DNA from: Agrilactobacillus composti DSM 18527 = JCM 14202
GTDB lineage: Bacteria; Bacillota; Bacilli; Lactobacillales; Lactobacillaceae
NCBI RefSeq assembly: GCF_001436375.1
Contig: NZ_AZGA01000011.1
Location: forward strand, 1-64,000
Direction of reading: 5' to 3'
DNA: 64,000 nucleotides
Within the stretch, counting starts at the first letter, position 1. Each line of letters begins with the position of its first letter. Of this stretch, positions 56,427 through 64,000 are shown one piece after another. The position numbers and the translations under genes are program-made. The notes under the pieces were generated by a model that was not told the origin of the DNA, did not search any database, and saw nothing but the letters and a program-made list of their open reading frames with translations.

Positions 56427-57321
56427 TCGGGCTAGCAAGTTAGCACTGGTCCAAACCCATGAAGTGATTCAGCGTTTACAGGCAATTGATCCAACTTTGG
56501 ATTTTGAGGTTGTGCCTATCAAAACAAAAGGAGATTTAAAGCCTAATACAGCCTTGGTGCAACTGGGCAGTAATGGGCTATTTGTCCGAGAAGTTGAAAC
56601 AGAATTATTGAACCAGCAAATTGATTTCGCGGTGCATAGTGCTAAAGACTTACCGGCCAAATTAGCGCCAGGTTTAACCATTGCGGCCACACCATCCCGA
56701 GCTTTGGCCCAAGATGTGTTGGTGGTCAAAGATAGCCAACTCAAACACTGGCAAGATTTACCCCAAGGGGCGGTGATCGGCACCGGTAGTCCCAGACGCC
56801 AGACATTATTGCACCACTTACGCCCAGATTTCAAGCTCAAAAATATTCGGGGCAATGTGCCAACACGTCTGAAGAAGCTGGCTATGCAGGACTTTGATGG
56901 GATTGTTTTAGCTGCTGCTGGGTTGCAGCGTCTCGGGCTGTTAGATCAAAGGCAGTTACATCACTTTGACTTACCCACCGCACAGTTTATCCCAGCAGCT
57001 TGTCAAGGCACCCTGGCACTGGAGTGTGCAACACAAAACCAGGCGATTGTGAAGCTGCTCCAGGGCATTAATGACGTCAAGAATTATCAGGCAATGCGTT
57101 GTGAACGGGCATTTTTAAAAACCCTTGAAGGCGACTGTACCATTCCTTTGGGCTGCCTGGCAGAAGTTTCAGATGATGGTCAGATCCAAGCCCGAGCATT
57201 TTTGGCGGATAAATTTATACCAGCTCGTTTTACCTATGTGTCTGGTCAAAGTGCTGATCCGGAAAAATTAGGCACCACTTTGGCTCAAAACGCGATGACA
57301 CAACTACAAAAAAAAGATTAA
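56398..57321 (+). CDS. hemC: Porphobilinogen deaminase (hydroxymethylbilane synthase)
   Basis: Polymerises four porphobilinogens into hydroxymethylbilane. The 307-residue protein begins ILVGSRASKLALVQ and has SAKDLPA, GTGSPRRQ and RGNVPTRL. The dipyrromethane-binding Cys lies in LEGDCTIPLG. Start GTG has AAAAGGGG 7 bases upstream. Last gene of the nirBD-cobA-hemC run. hemA, hemL and hemB are not in this window. Confidence 0.95.
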   Translation: MTQQKILVGSRASKLALVQTHEVIQRLQAIDPTLDFEVVPIKTKGDLKPNTALVQLGSNGLFVREVETELLNQQIDFAVHSAKDLPAKLAPGLTIAATPSRALAQDVLVVKDSQLKHWQDLPQGAVIGTGSPRRQTLLHHLRPDFKLKNIRGNVPTRLKKLAMQDFDGIVLAAAGLQRLGLLDQRQLHHFDLPTAQFIPAACQGTLALECATQNQAIVKLLQGINDVKNYQAMRCERAFLKTLEGDCTIPLGCLAEVSDDGQIQARAFLADKFIPARFTYVSGQSADPEKLGTTLAQNAMTQLQKKD

Positions 57322-57346
57322 GACAATTTGCCTTAATCTTTTTTTA
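57310..57346. terminator. Terminator hemC / yidC
   Basis: AAAAAGATTAAG pairs with CTTAATCTTTTT, T-run after; the hemC stop codon lies inside the left arm. Shared by convergent genes. Confidence 0.85.
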
Positions 57347-57354
57347 ATGAGAAT

Positions 57355-58344
57355 TTATTTACGCGTTGGACGCTGTTGTTTACCAGCATTCCGACGGCGA
57401 TTGCGTTCATGGAGTTTTTCGAGAGATTCATTGGTATTGCTGGCAGTGGCCCCAGCGGCTGCGGTGCGCCCTAAATTGTTGATAACGTCCTTGGTAACAA
57501 CCTCAACAACAGGTTTTTTATCCAATTCGGCGTCAATGTTGCGCCGAATTCTAGGGGTCATGACATAGCTGACAATGATCTGTTGGATGACGAAAATAAT
57601 ACCACCCACTAAGAAGTAAAGACCCAAGCCAGAAGGGGCAATAATGGCAATGACGAAGGTCGTCGCTGGACTGATCAAGGCCGTCATCCGCATCGCTTTC
57701 TTTTGCGCCTCTGGTACGGTTTGTAACATGATCCAACTTTGCAAGACGTATAATAAAGTGGCAATGATAGTAACGGCAATATTGGAAACACCTAAACTAA
57801 TGCCAAGGAAATGGGCTGAAGAAATTTCTGGGGAATACATCACGGCTTGATAGATGGCAATCATAAATGGAAATTGAATAATTAAAGGCAAACAGCCGAT
57901 ACCGCCGGTTAAACTCAAATTGTTCTCCCGATAGACTTTCATTTGAAGTTGGGATAATTGGGTCTGGGCATCAGGAGTTTTATTTTCCCGCATGGCATTT
58001 TGAATCAAAGTCAATTGGGGTTGGACCCGTTGCATTTTTTCTTGCTGGGTCGTGGATTTATTAGATTGATACAGCATCAATGGTAAGATGGCTAAGCGCA
58101 CGATGAAAGTGATGATTAAAATACCCCAACCATAACCACTGGGGCCACCAATCAAATCAGCAGTCCAATTGATCAAATGTTGCATTGGCAGGGCTAATAC
58201 ATTATAAAGTGTCCCGTAAATCATACCAGTAGGTGGTTTTTGCCCGGTACGGTAAACATTTTGAACATTACAACCACTTAAGACGGTCAATAAAACAACT
58301 GCCGTCAAAACGAGTAGTATGTATTTGGTTTTTTTATTTTTCAT
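57355..58344 (-). CDS. yidC: Membrane protein insertase YidC/OxaA
   Basis: Inserts and folds inner-membrane proteins with or without SecYEG. A 329-residue lipoprotein-type insertase: signal peptide with lipobox LSGC (Cys25), then a core of five membrane helices; the conserved groove Arg is in FIVRLAILPL (about 83). The C-terminal tail is basic, ending RRRNAGKQQRPTRK, which could bind the ribosome. AAAGGA lies 7 bases before the ATG. Its location away from rnpA-rpmH suggests the second paralogue common in lactobacilli, but that cannot be tested here. Confidence 0.95.
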   Translation of the reverse strand: MKNKKTKYILLVLTAVVLLTVLSGCNVQNVYRTGQKPPTGMIYGTLYNVLALPMQHLINWTADLIGGPSGYGWGILIITFIVRLAILPLMLYQSNKSTTQQEKMQRVQPQLTLIQNAMRENKTPDAQTQLSQLQMKVYRENNLSLTGGIGCLPLIIQFPFMIAIYQAVMYSPEISSAHFLGISLGVSNIAVTIIATLLYVLQSWIMLQTVPEAQKKAMRMTALISPATTFVIAIIAPSGLGLYFLVGGIIFVIQQIIVSYVMTPRIRRNIDAELDKKPVVEVVTKDVINNLGRTAAAGATASNTNESLEKLHERNRRRNAGKQQRPTRK

Positions 58345-58413
58345 TTTCCGTTCCTTTCATAGATAGGTCCAAAAAATACTATACGTTATGGTAAGGGACA
58401 TTTCAACTGATTT

Positions 58414-58692
58414 TCAGCCAATTACGTTGAATTGCCCAAAATCGGGCAAAGGTCGTAGTTCCTGTTCCAATACTTTTTGCACCCGGGCATAAGGGGATGG
58501 ACCTGCCTTGATAGCCGTGACAAAGGCTTGTAAATTGCGGGTTTCACCCACAGCTTGAATCGAAACACTGTTGTCGGAATTGTTTTTAACCGTACCTTTG
58601 ATATTAAACTTATTGGCCAGCATCACCGTGGTATAGCGAAAGCCCACACCTTGAACTCGGCCAAAGACAGTTAGAGAAACGCCTCTTTGCAT
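58414..58692 (-). CDS. acyP: Acylphosphatase
   Basis: A 92-residue acylphosphatase hydrolysing acyl phosphates such as acetyl phosphate. Signature VFGRVQGVGFRYTT with catalytic Arg, and NNSDNSV, where the catalytic Asn resides. The ATG at 58692 is 11 bases after AAGGA; a longer frame at 58704 starts inside that site. It lies upstream of yidC on the same strand. Confidence 0.93.
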   Translation of the reverse strand: MQRGVSLTVFGRVQGVGFRYTTVMLANKFNIKGTVKNNSDNSVSIQAVGETRNLQAFVTAIKAGPSPYARVQKVLEQELRPLPDFGQFNVIG

Positions 58693-58764
58693 TTGTATAC
58701 ACATCCTTATGAATTATTGCTACAATAGATATCATACTACGAACAGTTCAAAAAGGAGAACACT

Positions 58765-59523
58765 TTGAAAATTATTGATTCACCTAAAAATGATACAATT
58801 AAGAATATAATCAAATTAAAGCAGACAAAATACCAAAAAAAAGAACGACTTTATCTCCTCGAAGGTCGTCATGAAATTACGGAGGCTATCAAGGCCCAAG
58901 CGCCGATTCAACAACTATTGGTGACCCAAACCACGTTAGATGCCAATCCAACTTTTCTTGGGGATTTTGAGACAATTCTAATTAGTGATGCGGTCAGCAA
59001 GCACTTAGCTGATACGAAGACCGATCAGGGTGTTTTTGCTGTATTACCAATTTTAACGCCAACTTTACCGACCACAATCAAGGGGGCTTGGTTATGGCTA
59101 GATGATTTGCAAGATCCCGGCAATGTGGGCACTTTGGTTCGGACAGCAGATGCGGCTGGTTTTACAGGGGTTATTTTTGGCTCAAATACGGTCTCGGCAT
59201 ATCATCCCAAGACGTTGCGGGGCATGCAGGGGAGTCAGTTCCATATTGCCCTGTACAAAGCCGATTTGATGGCAACTTTGTTAACTTTTAAGGCCCAAAA
59301 CATTCCTATCTATGGCACAGCTTTAGGGGACAATACAGTTAGTTTTCGCGATGTGGGGCCCGTCACTGATTTCGCCTTGGTCATTGGCAACGAAGGTAAT
59401 GGGATGGCACCAGACTTATTAAAAGCAACGATACAAAATTTATATATCCCAATTACGGGTGCGGCTGAATCTTTGAATGCTGCGGTAGCTGCTGGCATTT
59501 TAATGTTTCAATTACACCAATGA
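58765..59523 (+). CDS. SpoU/TrmH-family RNA 2'-O-methyltransferase
   Basis: A 252-residue SPOUT methyltransferase (RlmB/TsnR-like). The N-terminal substrate-binding domain (about 1-95) precedes the knotted catalytic domain with LDDLQDPGNVGTLVRTADAA (motif 1, about 112), VIGNEGNG (motif 2) and IPITGAAESLNAAVAAGI (motif 3). Probable target is rRNA ribose 2'-OH. Start TTG, with AAAGGAG 8 bases upstream. Divergent from acyP. Confidence 0.92.
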   Translation: MKIIDSPKNDTIKNIIKLKQTKYQKKERLYLLEGRHEITEAIKAQAPIQQLLVTQTTLDANPTFLGDFETILISDAVSKHLADTKTDQGVFAVLPILTPTLPTTIKGAWLWLDDLQDPGNVGTLVRTADAAGFTGVIFGSNTVSAYHPKTLRGMQGSQFHIALYKADLMATLLTFKAQNIPIYGTALGDNTVSFRDVGPVTDFALVIGNEGNGMAPDLLKATIQNLYIPITGAAESLNAAVAAGILMFQLHQ

Positions 59524-59602
59524 TACCGCTTTGCTTTGGGGCTAAAACATGATATAATTTGGTTGCTCAAGGTTATGTGACTGTCAAAAAGGGAGTTTGT
59601 GA

Positions 59603-60106
59603 ATGTCAGAGAAAAGTTGGCAAAATGATTCTGAATATGTCGCATTGGTATCAGATCTACTGCAACGTGATGAGGTTTTAAAGTTGGCAGAGTTTACCCA
59701 GCATTATTATTCTAACCGCTTAGAACACTCAATTCACGTATCATATCGAAGCTATTTATTAGGTAAGAAATTAAATTTAAACACTAGAGCACTTGCTCGA
59801 GCTGGGTTGTTACACGATTTGTTTTATTATGATTGGCGCAATACCAAATTTGATTTGGGGACACACGCCTATGTGCATCCCAGAATTGCTTTGCGTAACG
59901 CTGAAAAGTTAACAGATCTAACCCCAATGGAAAAAGATATTATCATCAAGCATATGTTTGGCGCGACTTTGGCTTTGCCAAAATACAAGGAAAGCTGGGT
60001 TGTGACCTTGGTTGATGATTACTGCGCGTTAGAAGAAGTTGGCGATCCATTGTATCATCGGGCTGCTGCTAAAATCAAACGCCGGTTTGGTGTCTCAATT
60101 TCATAA
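59603..60106 (+). CDS. HD-domain phosphohydrolase
   Basis: A 167-residue HD-superfamily protein. The motif residues are His in LEHSIHV (about 36), LLHDLFYYD (about 69) and a distal IIKHMFG, then VDDYCALEE. The substrate is not known. GGGAG lies 8 bases before the ATG. Single gene ended by a terminator. Confidence 0.87.
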   Translation: MSEKSWQNDSEYVALVSDLLQRDEVLKLAEFTQHYYSNRLEHSIHVSYRSYLLGKKLNLNTRALARAGLLHDLFYYDWRNTKFDLGTHAYVHPRIALRNAEKLTDLTPMEKDIIIKHMFGATLALPKYKESWVVTLVDDYCALEEVGDPLYHRAAAKIKRRFGVSIS

Positions 60107-60115
60107 GGTTTTACA

Positions 60116-60148
60116 GCAAAAAGGTTGCTATATGCAGCCTTTTTGTTT
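60116..60148 (+). terminator. Terminator after the HD protein gene
   Basis: CAAAAAGGTTGC pairs with GCAGCCTTTTTG around a 5-base loop. The stem also holds the -35 of the next promoter. Confidence 0.8.
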
Positions 60149-60153
60149 ATACT
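60125..60153 (+). promoter_or_regulatory. Promoter of the HxlR regulator
   Basis: TTGCTA, 17 bases, TATACT. The -10 overlaps the palindrome at 60150..60168. Confidence 0.6.
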
Positions 60154-60168
60154 TATTTTTAATAAGTA
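60150..60168. promoter_or_regulatory. Palindromic operator before hxlR-type gene
   Basis: Perfect inverted repeat TACTTATT-TTT-AATAAGTA overlapping the -10 and predicted start. The ends TACT..AGTA resemble operators described for YodB/CatR (HxlR/DUF24) regulators. Most likely an autoregulatory site. Confidence 0.6.
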
Positions 60169-60179
60169 GAGGTGAGAGC

Positions 60180-60548
60180 ATGGTTGAACAAACAAAGACT
60201 GAGCTGGCAGTACCCTGCCAAAGTGAACAATTTCAACTTTGTCCCAAGTTCACAAAGACCTTCTCCATTCTAGGCAAGAAATGGAACGGCCTAATTATTG
60301 ATGTATTGTTAGAAAATGGGACGTTGCGTTTTAAGGATCTATCCAGTAACATTACGAAATGTAGTGATCGTGTTTTAGTAGAACGTTTGAAAGAATTAGA
60401 GGCTGAGCATTTAGTTCAGCGGTTGACCCACTGTGATTCTGGGCTGATCGAATATCGCTTAACCGATAAGGGCCAAGCACTCGGACCTGTCATGGCGGCA
60501 ATTCATCAGTGGTCAGATAATTTTATTGACGCTGCAGAATGTGAGTAG
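60180..60548 (+). CDS. HxlR/DUF24-family transcriptional regulator
   Basis: A 122-residue winged-helix regulator. After a Gln-rich start it has Cys14 and Cys22 (QFQLCPKF), then the HxlR core ILGKKWNGLIIDVLLENGT, LSSNITKCSDRVLVERLKEL, and wing residues YRLTDKGQALGPV. In YodB/CatR-type members an N-terminal Cys senses quinones or oxidants, so a thiol switch is plausible. Its promoter carries a palindrome. No adjacent target gene; the electrophile cluster at 36-39 kb is a candidate regulon member. GAGGTGA lies before the ATG. Confidence 0.88.
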   Translation: MVEQTKTELAVPCQSEQFQLCPKFTKTFSILGKKWNGLIIDVLLENGTLRFKDLSSNITKCSDRVLVERLKELEAEHLVQRLTHCDSGLIEYRLTDKGQALGPVMAAIHQWSDNFIDAAECE

Positions 60549-60552
60549 TGAT

Positions 60553-60580
60553 TTGACAAAAAATGGAATTGCGGTATCAT
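60553..60580 (+). promoter_or_regulatory. Promoter of pheST
   Basis: TTGACA, 16 bases, TATCAT; the predicted start lies before the T-box. Confidence 0.65.
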
Positions 60581-60603
60581 ATTTTTATATTGAAAGACGT
60601 TGA

Positions 60604-60820
60604 AGGAAAGTAGTACCAGTTGTAAGGGTTGATTAGAGAAGCTTCTTTTTTCTGAGATGAAGCCCAATTCTTATACTGGGAATTCACTTCCTGAGTCGGC
60701 ACCTAAAAAGTGTTCCGGTTGAGTGGCCGTTAAACATGAAGTGTATAACGTATTTTTGCGTTGTAAATTAGGGTGGTACCGCGCGTAGACCTCGTCCCTT
60801 GCTGGATGGGGTCTTTTTTT
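60604..60820 (+). promoter_or_regulatory. T-box leader (Phe) of pheST
   Basis: The basal helix pairs AGGAAAGT (60604-60611) with ACTTCCT (60686-60692). The Phe codon TTC (60683-60685) lies just before it. T-box GGGTGGTACCGCG starts at 60771. The terminator pairs AGACCTCGTCC with GGATGGGGTCT, then T7. Confidence 0.94.
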
Positions 60821-60854
60821 GTCTGGAAATAACAATATGGAAGGAACTTCAATT

Positions 60855-61901
60855 ATGAGCTTGAAAAGTGATTTAGAGCAGTTAAAAGAAAAGGGTTTAG
60901 CCCAAATTAAAACTGTGGATTCAACAAAAGTGTTAAATGATATCCGGGTTAGTTTGTTAGGTAAAAAAGGCCCAATCACCAATGTACTGCGGGGGATGAA
61001 AGACTTAAGCGCTGAAGAACGGCCGCAAGTGGGCAGTTTTGCTAATGAAGTTCGGGATAGTTTAACGGCAGCTATTGAAACTAAGAAACAAGAGCTACAA
61101 ACGCAATTATTAAACGAGCAATTAAGTGCTGAAACCATTGACGTCACGTTACCCGGCCGGCCGGTTGAAATTGGCACAAGTCATGTTTTGACGCAAGTTC
61201 AAAACGATATTGAAGAATTATTCATTGGCATGGGCTACCAAGTCGTCGATGGCCCTGAAGTTGAAGAAGACCACTATAATTTCGAAATGATGAATATGCC
61301 TAAGGATCACCCGGCTCGGGATATGCAGGATACTTTTTATATCACCAATGAAGTCTTAATGCGGACTCATACCTCGCCGGTACAGGCCCGGACATTAGAA
61401 AAACACGATTTTAACCAAGGCCCTTTGAAGATGATCAGTCCCGGCCGGGTTTATCGGCGGGACACAGATGATGCCACGCATTCCCATCAATTCCATCAAA
61501 TTGAAGGCTTGGTAGTGGATAAACACATTACTATGGCAGATTTAAAGGGAACACTAGAAGTTTTAGCAAAACATGTTTTTGGTGCTGATCGGAAAATTCG
61601 GCTGCGACCAAGTTATTTCCCGTTCACGGAGCCATCTGTTGAAGTTGATGTATCTTGCTTTAAGTGCGGTGGTAAAGGCTGTGCCGTTTGCAAATATACT
61701 GGCTGGATTGAAGTACTTGGTGCTGGGATGGTTCATCCCAATGTCATTGAAAATGCCGGGATTGATTCTAAAATCTATGGTGGCTTTGCCTTTGGGTTAG
61801 GCCCTGATCGCTTTGCCATGCTGAAGTATGGCATTGATGATATTCGGGAATTCTACTTAAACGATATTCGTTTCTTACATCAATTCAAAGTGGAGGATTA
61901 A
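60855..61901 (+). CDS. pheS: Phenylalanyl-tRNA synthetase alpha subunit
   Basis: The catalytic alpha subunit (348 residues) of the alpha2beta2 enzyme. N-terminal coiled coil (about 1-85), then the class II core with motif 1 region [15 protein letters not shown], motif 2 [11 protein letters not shown], and motif 3 [28 protein letters not shown] cluster is present (about 270). The ATG at 60855 follows AAGGAA by 9 bases; the longer frame runs back into the T-box terminator. pheT follows after 6 bases. Confidence 0.96.
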   Translation: MSLKSDLEQLKEKGLAQIKTVDSTKVLNDIRVSLLGKKGPITNVLRGMKDLSAEERPQVGSFANEVRDSLTAAIETKKQELQTQLLNEQLSAETIDVTLPGRPVEIGTSHVLTQVQNDIEELFIGMGYQVVDGPEVEEDHYNFEMMNMPKDHPARDMQDTFYITNEVLMRTHTSPVQARTLEKHDFNQGPLKMISPGRVYRRDTDDATHSHQFHQIEGLVVDKHITMADLKGTLEVLAKHVFGADRKIRLRPSYFPFTEPSVEVDVSCFKCGGKGCAVCKYTGWIEVLGAGMVHPNVIENAGIDSKIYGGFAFGLGPDRFAMLKYGIDDIREFYLNDIRFLHQFKVED

Positions 61902-61907
61902 TTTTTC

Positions 61908-64000
61908 ATGAAGATTTCTTACAAATGGCTTCAAGAATATATTAACTTAAATGAAAATCCAGATGTTCTGGCTGATAAGGTTTCTTTAACCGGTATCGAA
62001 GTTGCGGGTGTGCGCTATCCGGACAAAGGATTAAAGAAGATTGTCGTTGGGCATGTCAATTCAATCGAACCGCACCCTGATTCTGATCATTTAAATATTT
62101 GCCAGGTCGAGGTTGGTGAAAGCGAACCCTATCAAATTGTCTGTGGGGCGCCCAATGTCGCAGCGGGCCAAGATGTTATCGTAGCCCTACCAGGCTCACG
62201 TATTGCCAATAATGTCAAAATCAAGAAAAGTAAAATGCGGGGTGTAGAATCTAAAGGTATGATTTGTGCCTTACAAGAAATAGGTTTTCCTGACAATGTC
62301 GTGCCTAAAGAATATGCCAATGGTATCTATGTTTTCACTGAACCCGTTAAAGTTGGCGAGCCTGTTTTCAAGTATCTGGGGATGGATGATGCCATTTTAG
62401 ATTTCGATATTACGCCTAATCGTGCGGATACATTAGGAATGCACGGGACGGCTTGGGAAGTTGGGGCGATGTATCATGAAAAGCCAACTTTCAAACAACC
62501 TGAACTTACCGAAACAAATACCAAAGCCCAAGATTTACTGAGGGTTTCCGTTGAGAATAAGGCTGTTGTGCCGGGTTATTATTTGCGGATCGTAGAAAAC
62601 GTCCAAATTAAACCAAGTCCCATGTGGCTGCAGATTCACTTATGGAACGCAGGGATTCGGCCAATCAATAACGTGGTTGATATCACCAATTACATTATGC
62701 TTGCTTACGGACAGCCGATGCATGCCTTTGACTACGATAAATTGACCCGTAAAGAAATATTGGTTCGGGATGCTAAAGCTGGTGAAGTGATCACCTCTTT
62801 GGATGGGGAAGGCCATCAATTAGACCCTGAAGATATTGTCATTACCGATGGCGTAATTCCAACCGGCATTGCCGGGGTCATGGGGGGCTTAGATTCTGAA
62901 ATCACTGCTAGCTCCAAGACCGTTGTTTTGGAAGCCGCTGTGTTTAATGGTACCCGGATCCGTAAAACGGCCCAACGTCATAATTTAAGAACAGATGCCT
63001 CTACCCGTTTTGAAAAAGGGATCGATACAGCTTCCGTGACCGATGCCCTCAATGCAGCTGCAAGTTTACTGGCGCAATTAGCTGACGGCGCTGTAGCTCA
63101 AGGCATTTTAGTAGGCAATGATATTCAGCCTAAAGACGCGGTCATTGCTATTCGCCTAGCGCGGATTAATCATATCTTAGGAACCGAATTAACTTTGCCG
63201 CAAGTTCAAGCCATTTTCGAAAATCTAGGTTTTGGCGTGACCATTTCAGATACAGATCTGATGACGGTTTCTGTGCCACCACGGCGTTGGGACATTAGTA
63301 TCGAAGCTGACTTGGTGGAAGAAGTGGCACGGATGTATGGCTATGACAACTTGCCTGCTACTTTGCCTAAGATTGCCATGACACCTGGTAAATTCAATCC
63401 ACAACAGCGTTTCATTCGGCGCAGCAAAACATTGTTGCAAAGTGCGGGTTTATCGGAAGTTATTAGTTATGCTTTAACTACCAGAGCCAAAGCACAGCAA
63501 TTTACCATGACTGCGGACACGGCCCTTACAAAATTAGATTGGCCAATGACAGAAGATCATGCTTATTTACGCTTAAATCTAGTGAGTGGTTTATTGAATG
63601 ATATTGCTTATAATGTGGCCCGTAATCAAACTGATTTGGCTATTTACGAACAGGGTCGCGCCTTTACTAAAAAAGCGGGCCAAATTCGGCCAATTGAACG
63701 GGAATATTTAGCTGGTGCTGTAACTGGGTTAGTCAGTGGTGATAACTGGGCCCAAGGCAAACAAGTAGTGGACTTTTACTACCTCAAGGGTATTTTAGAT
63801 ACGTATTTAGCTGATCATGACTACACAGGGGACATTAGTTACGTTGCCAACACTGACCGGCCTGAATTACATCCTGGTCGTTGTGCAGATGTGTATGTGG
63901 GCGAGCAATTTGTTGGTTTCATTGGCCAAGTTCATCCGGCTACTGCAAAGGCTTATGCTATTCCTGAAACTTATGTCTTCCAATTAGATTTATCCACGTT
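61908..64000 (+). CDS. pheT: Phenylalanyl-tRNA synthetase beta subunit (5' part; runs off window)
   Basis: The first 697 residues of the beta subunit, open to the window end; the full protein is about 800 residues. N-terminal MKISYKWLQEYINL, tRNA-binding OB domain (about 40-155) with SDHLNICQVEV and IVCGAPN, B3/B4 editing domain (about 205-385) with GVMGGLDSE and RTDASTRFEKGID, B5 (about 405-475) and a catalytic-like core (about 480 on). The missing C-terminus should hold the FDX-ACB anticodon domain. GGAGG lies before the ATG. Confidence 0.96.
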   Translation, partial: MKISYKWLQEYINLNENPDVLADKVSLTGIEVAGVRYPDKGLKKIVVGHVNSIEPHPDSDHLNICQVEVGESEPYQIVCGAPNVAAGQDVIVALPGSRIANNVKIKKSKMRGVESKGMICALQEIGFPDNVVPKEYANGIYVFTEPVKVGEPVFKYLGMDDAILDFDITPNRADTLGMHGTAWEVGAMYHEKPTFKQPELTETNTKAQDLLRVSVENKAVVPGYYLRIVENVQIKPSPMWLQIHLWNAGIRPINNVVDITNYIMLAYGQPMHAFDYDKLTRKEILVRDAKAGEVITSLDGEGHQLDPEDIVITDGVIPTGIAGVMGGLDSEITASSKTVVLEAAVFNGTRIRKTAQRHNLRTDASTRFEKGIDTASVTDALNAAASLLAQLADGAVAQGILVGNDIQPKDAVIAIRLARINHILGTELTLPQVQAIFENLGFGVTISDTDLMTVSVPPRRWDISIEADLVEEVARMYGYDNLPATLPKIAMTPGKFNPQQRFIRRSKTLLQSAGLSEVISYALTTRAKAQQFTMTADTALTKLDWPMTEDHAYLRLNLVSGLLNDIAYNVARNQTDLAIYEQGRAFTKKAGQIRPIEREYLAGAVTGLVSGDNWAQGKQVVDFYYLKGILDTYLADHDYTGDISYVANTDRPELHPGRCADVYVGEQFVGFIGQVHPATAKAYAIPETYVFQLDLST

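Noticed and set aside
57347-57568. Forward-strand frame rich in Arg and Leu
   Set aside because: It is antisense to the basic C-terminal tail of yidC and has no ribosome site.
60671-61177. Reverse-strand open frame over the pheS leader and start
   Set aside because: It overlaps the T-box and pheS antisense, with no ribosome site; a shadow of the real gene.

Overview
The window reads as a chromosomal segment of a low-GC Gram-positive bacterium of the order Lactobacillales, most likely a member of Lactobacillaceae. Support: strong AGGAGG-type ribosome sites, four T-box leaders, soluble SftA-type DNA translocase, DnaB/DnaI helicase loading, ArlRS, and gene orders conserved across Bacilli (yheA-yhaONM-prsA-ytxH-hit-ecsAB; ytmP-trmB; ytpP-ytpR-sftA-murC; polA-mutM-coaE-nrdR-dnaB-dnaI-thrS-infC-rpmI-rplT; yqeGH-yhbY-nadD-yqeK-rsfS-yqeM-tmcAL). 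I cannot name the species. No insertion sequence, prophage, CRISPR array or rRNA operon was seen.

Layout. 0-3 kb: tRNA-Gln, a leftward block of four small genes (two unknown, a zinc-ribbon protein, an orphan HicB-like protein), tRNA-Gly and an EamA transporter. 3-9 kb: T-box-controlled argS with argR, an RluD-type pseudouridine synthase, a class A PBP and yheA. 9-18 kb: YhaO/YhaN (SbcD/SbcC-like pair), YhaM exoribonuclease, PrsA, HIT and EcsAB. 18-25.6 kb: TrmB, thioredoxin-like YtpP, YtpR, SftA, MurC and a Bax-inhibitor-type membrane protein. 25.7-36.4 kb: DNA replication and repair, then T-box thrS and the L20-leader infC-rpmI-rplT operon. 36.5-39.6 kb: a leftward four-gene set resembling quinone/electrophile detoxification. 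39.8-47.4 kb: ribosome assembly, NAD synthesis and tRNA modification, then gnd. 47.6-52 kb: ArlRS and a T-box-controlled peptide-binding protein. 52-57.3 kb: assimilatory-type nitrite reductase NirBD with SirC, CobA and HemC for siroheme. 57.4-64 kb: YidC, acylphosphatase, SpoU methyltransferase, an HD protein, an HxlR regulator and T-box pheST, with pheT cut by the window end.

All long intergenic gaps (before argS, thrS, infC, the peptide-binding gene and pheS) are filled by RNA leaders. The four T-boxes share one register: specifier codon, one purine, then the basal helix of Stem I. It gives Arg (CGC), Thr (ACC), Phe (TTC) and, for the peptide-binding gene, Met (ATG).

The most striking observations: a threonyl-tRNA synthetase whose four editing-site metal ligands are all replaced while its catalytic zinc ligands remain; a nitrite reductase/siroheme island with a truncated HemD-like tail on CobA and no early haem genes; a predicted methionine T-box on an orphan peptide-binding protein that lacks a lipobox; an HxlR gene whose promoter overlaps a perfect 8+8 palindrome; a MutM with the fourth zinc-finger cysteine replaced by Glu; and a probable AUA start codon for IF3. 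No wholly new multi-gene system was recognised.
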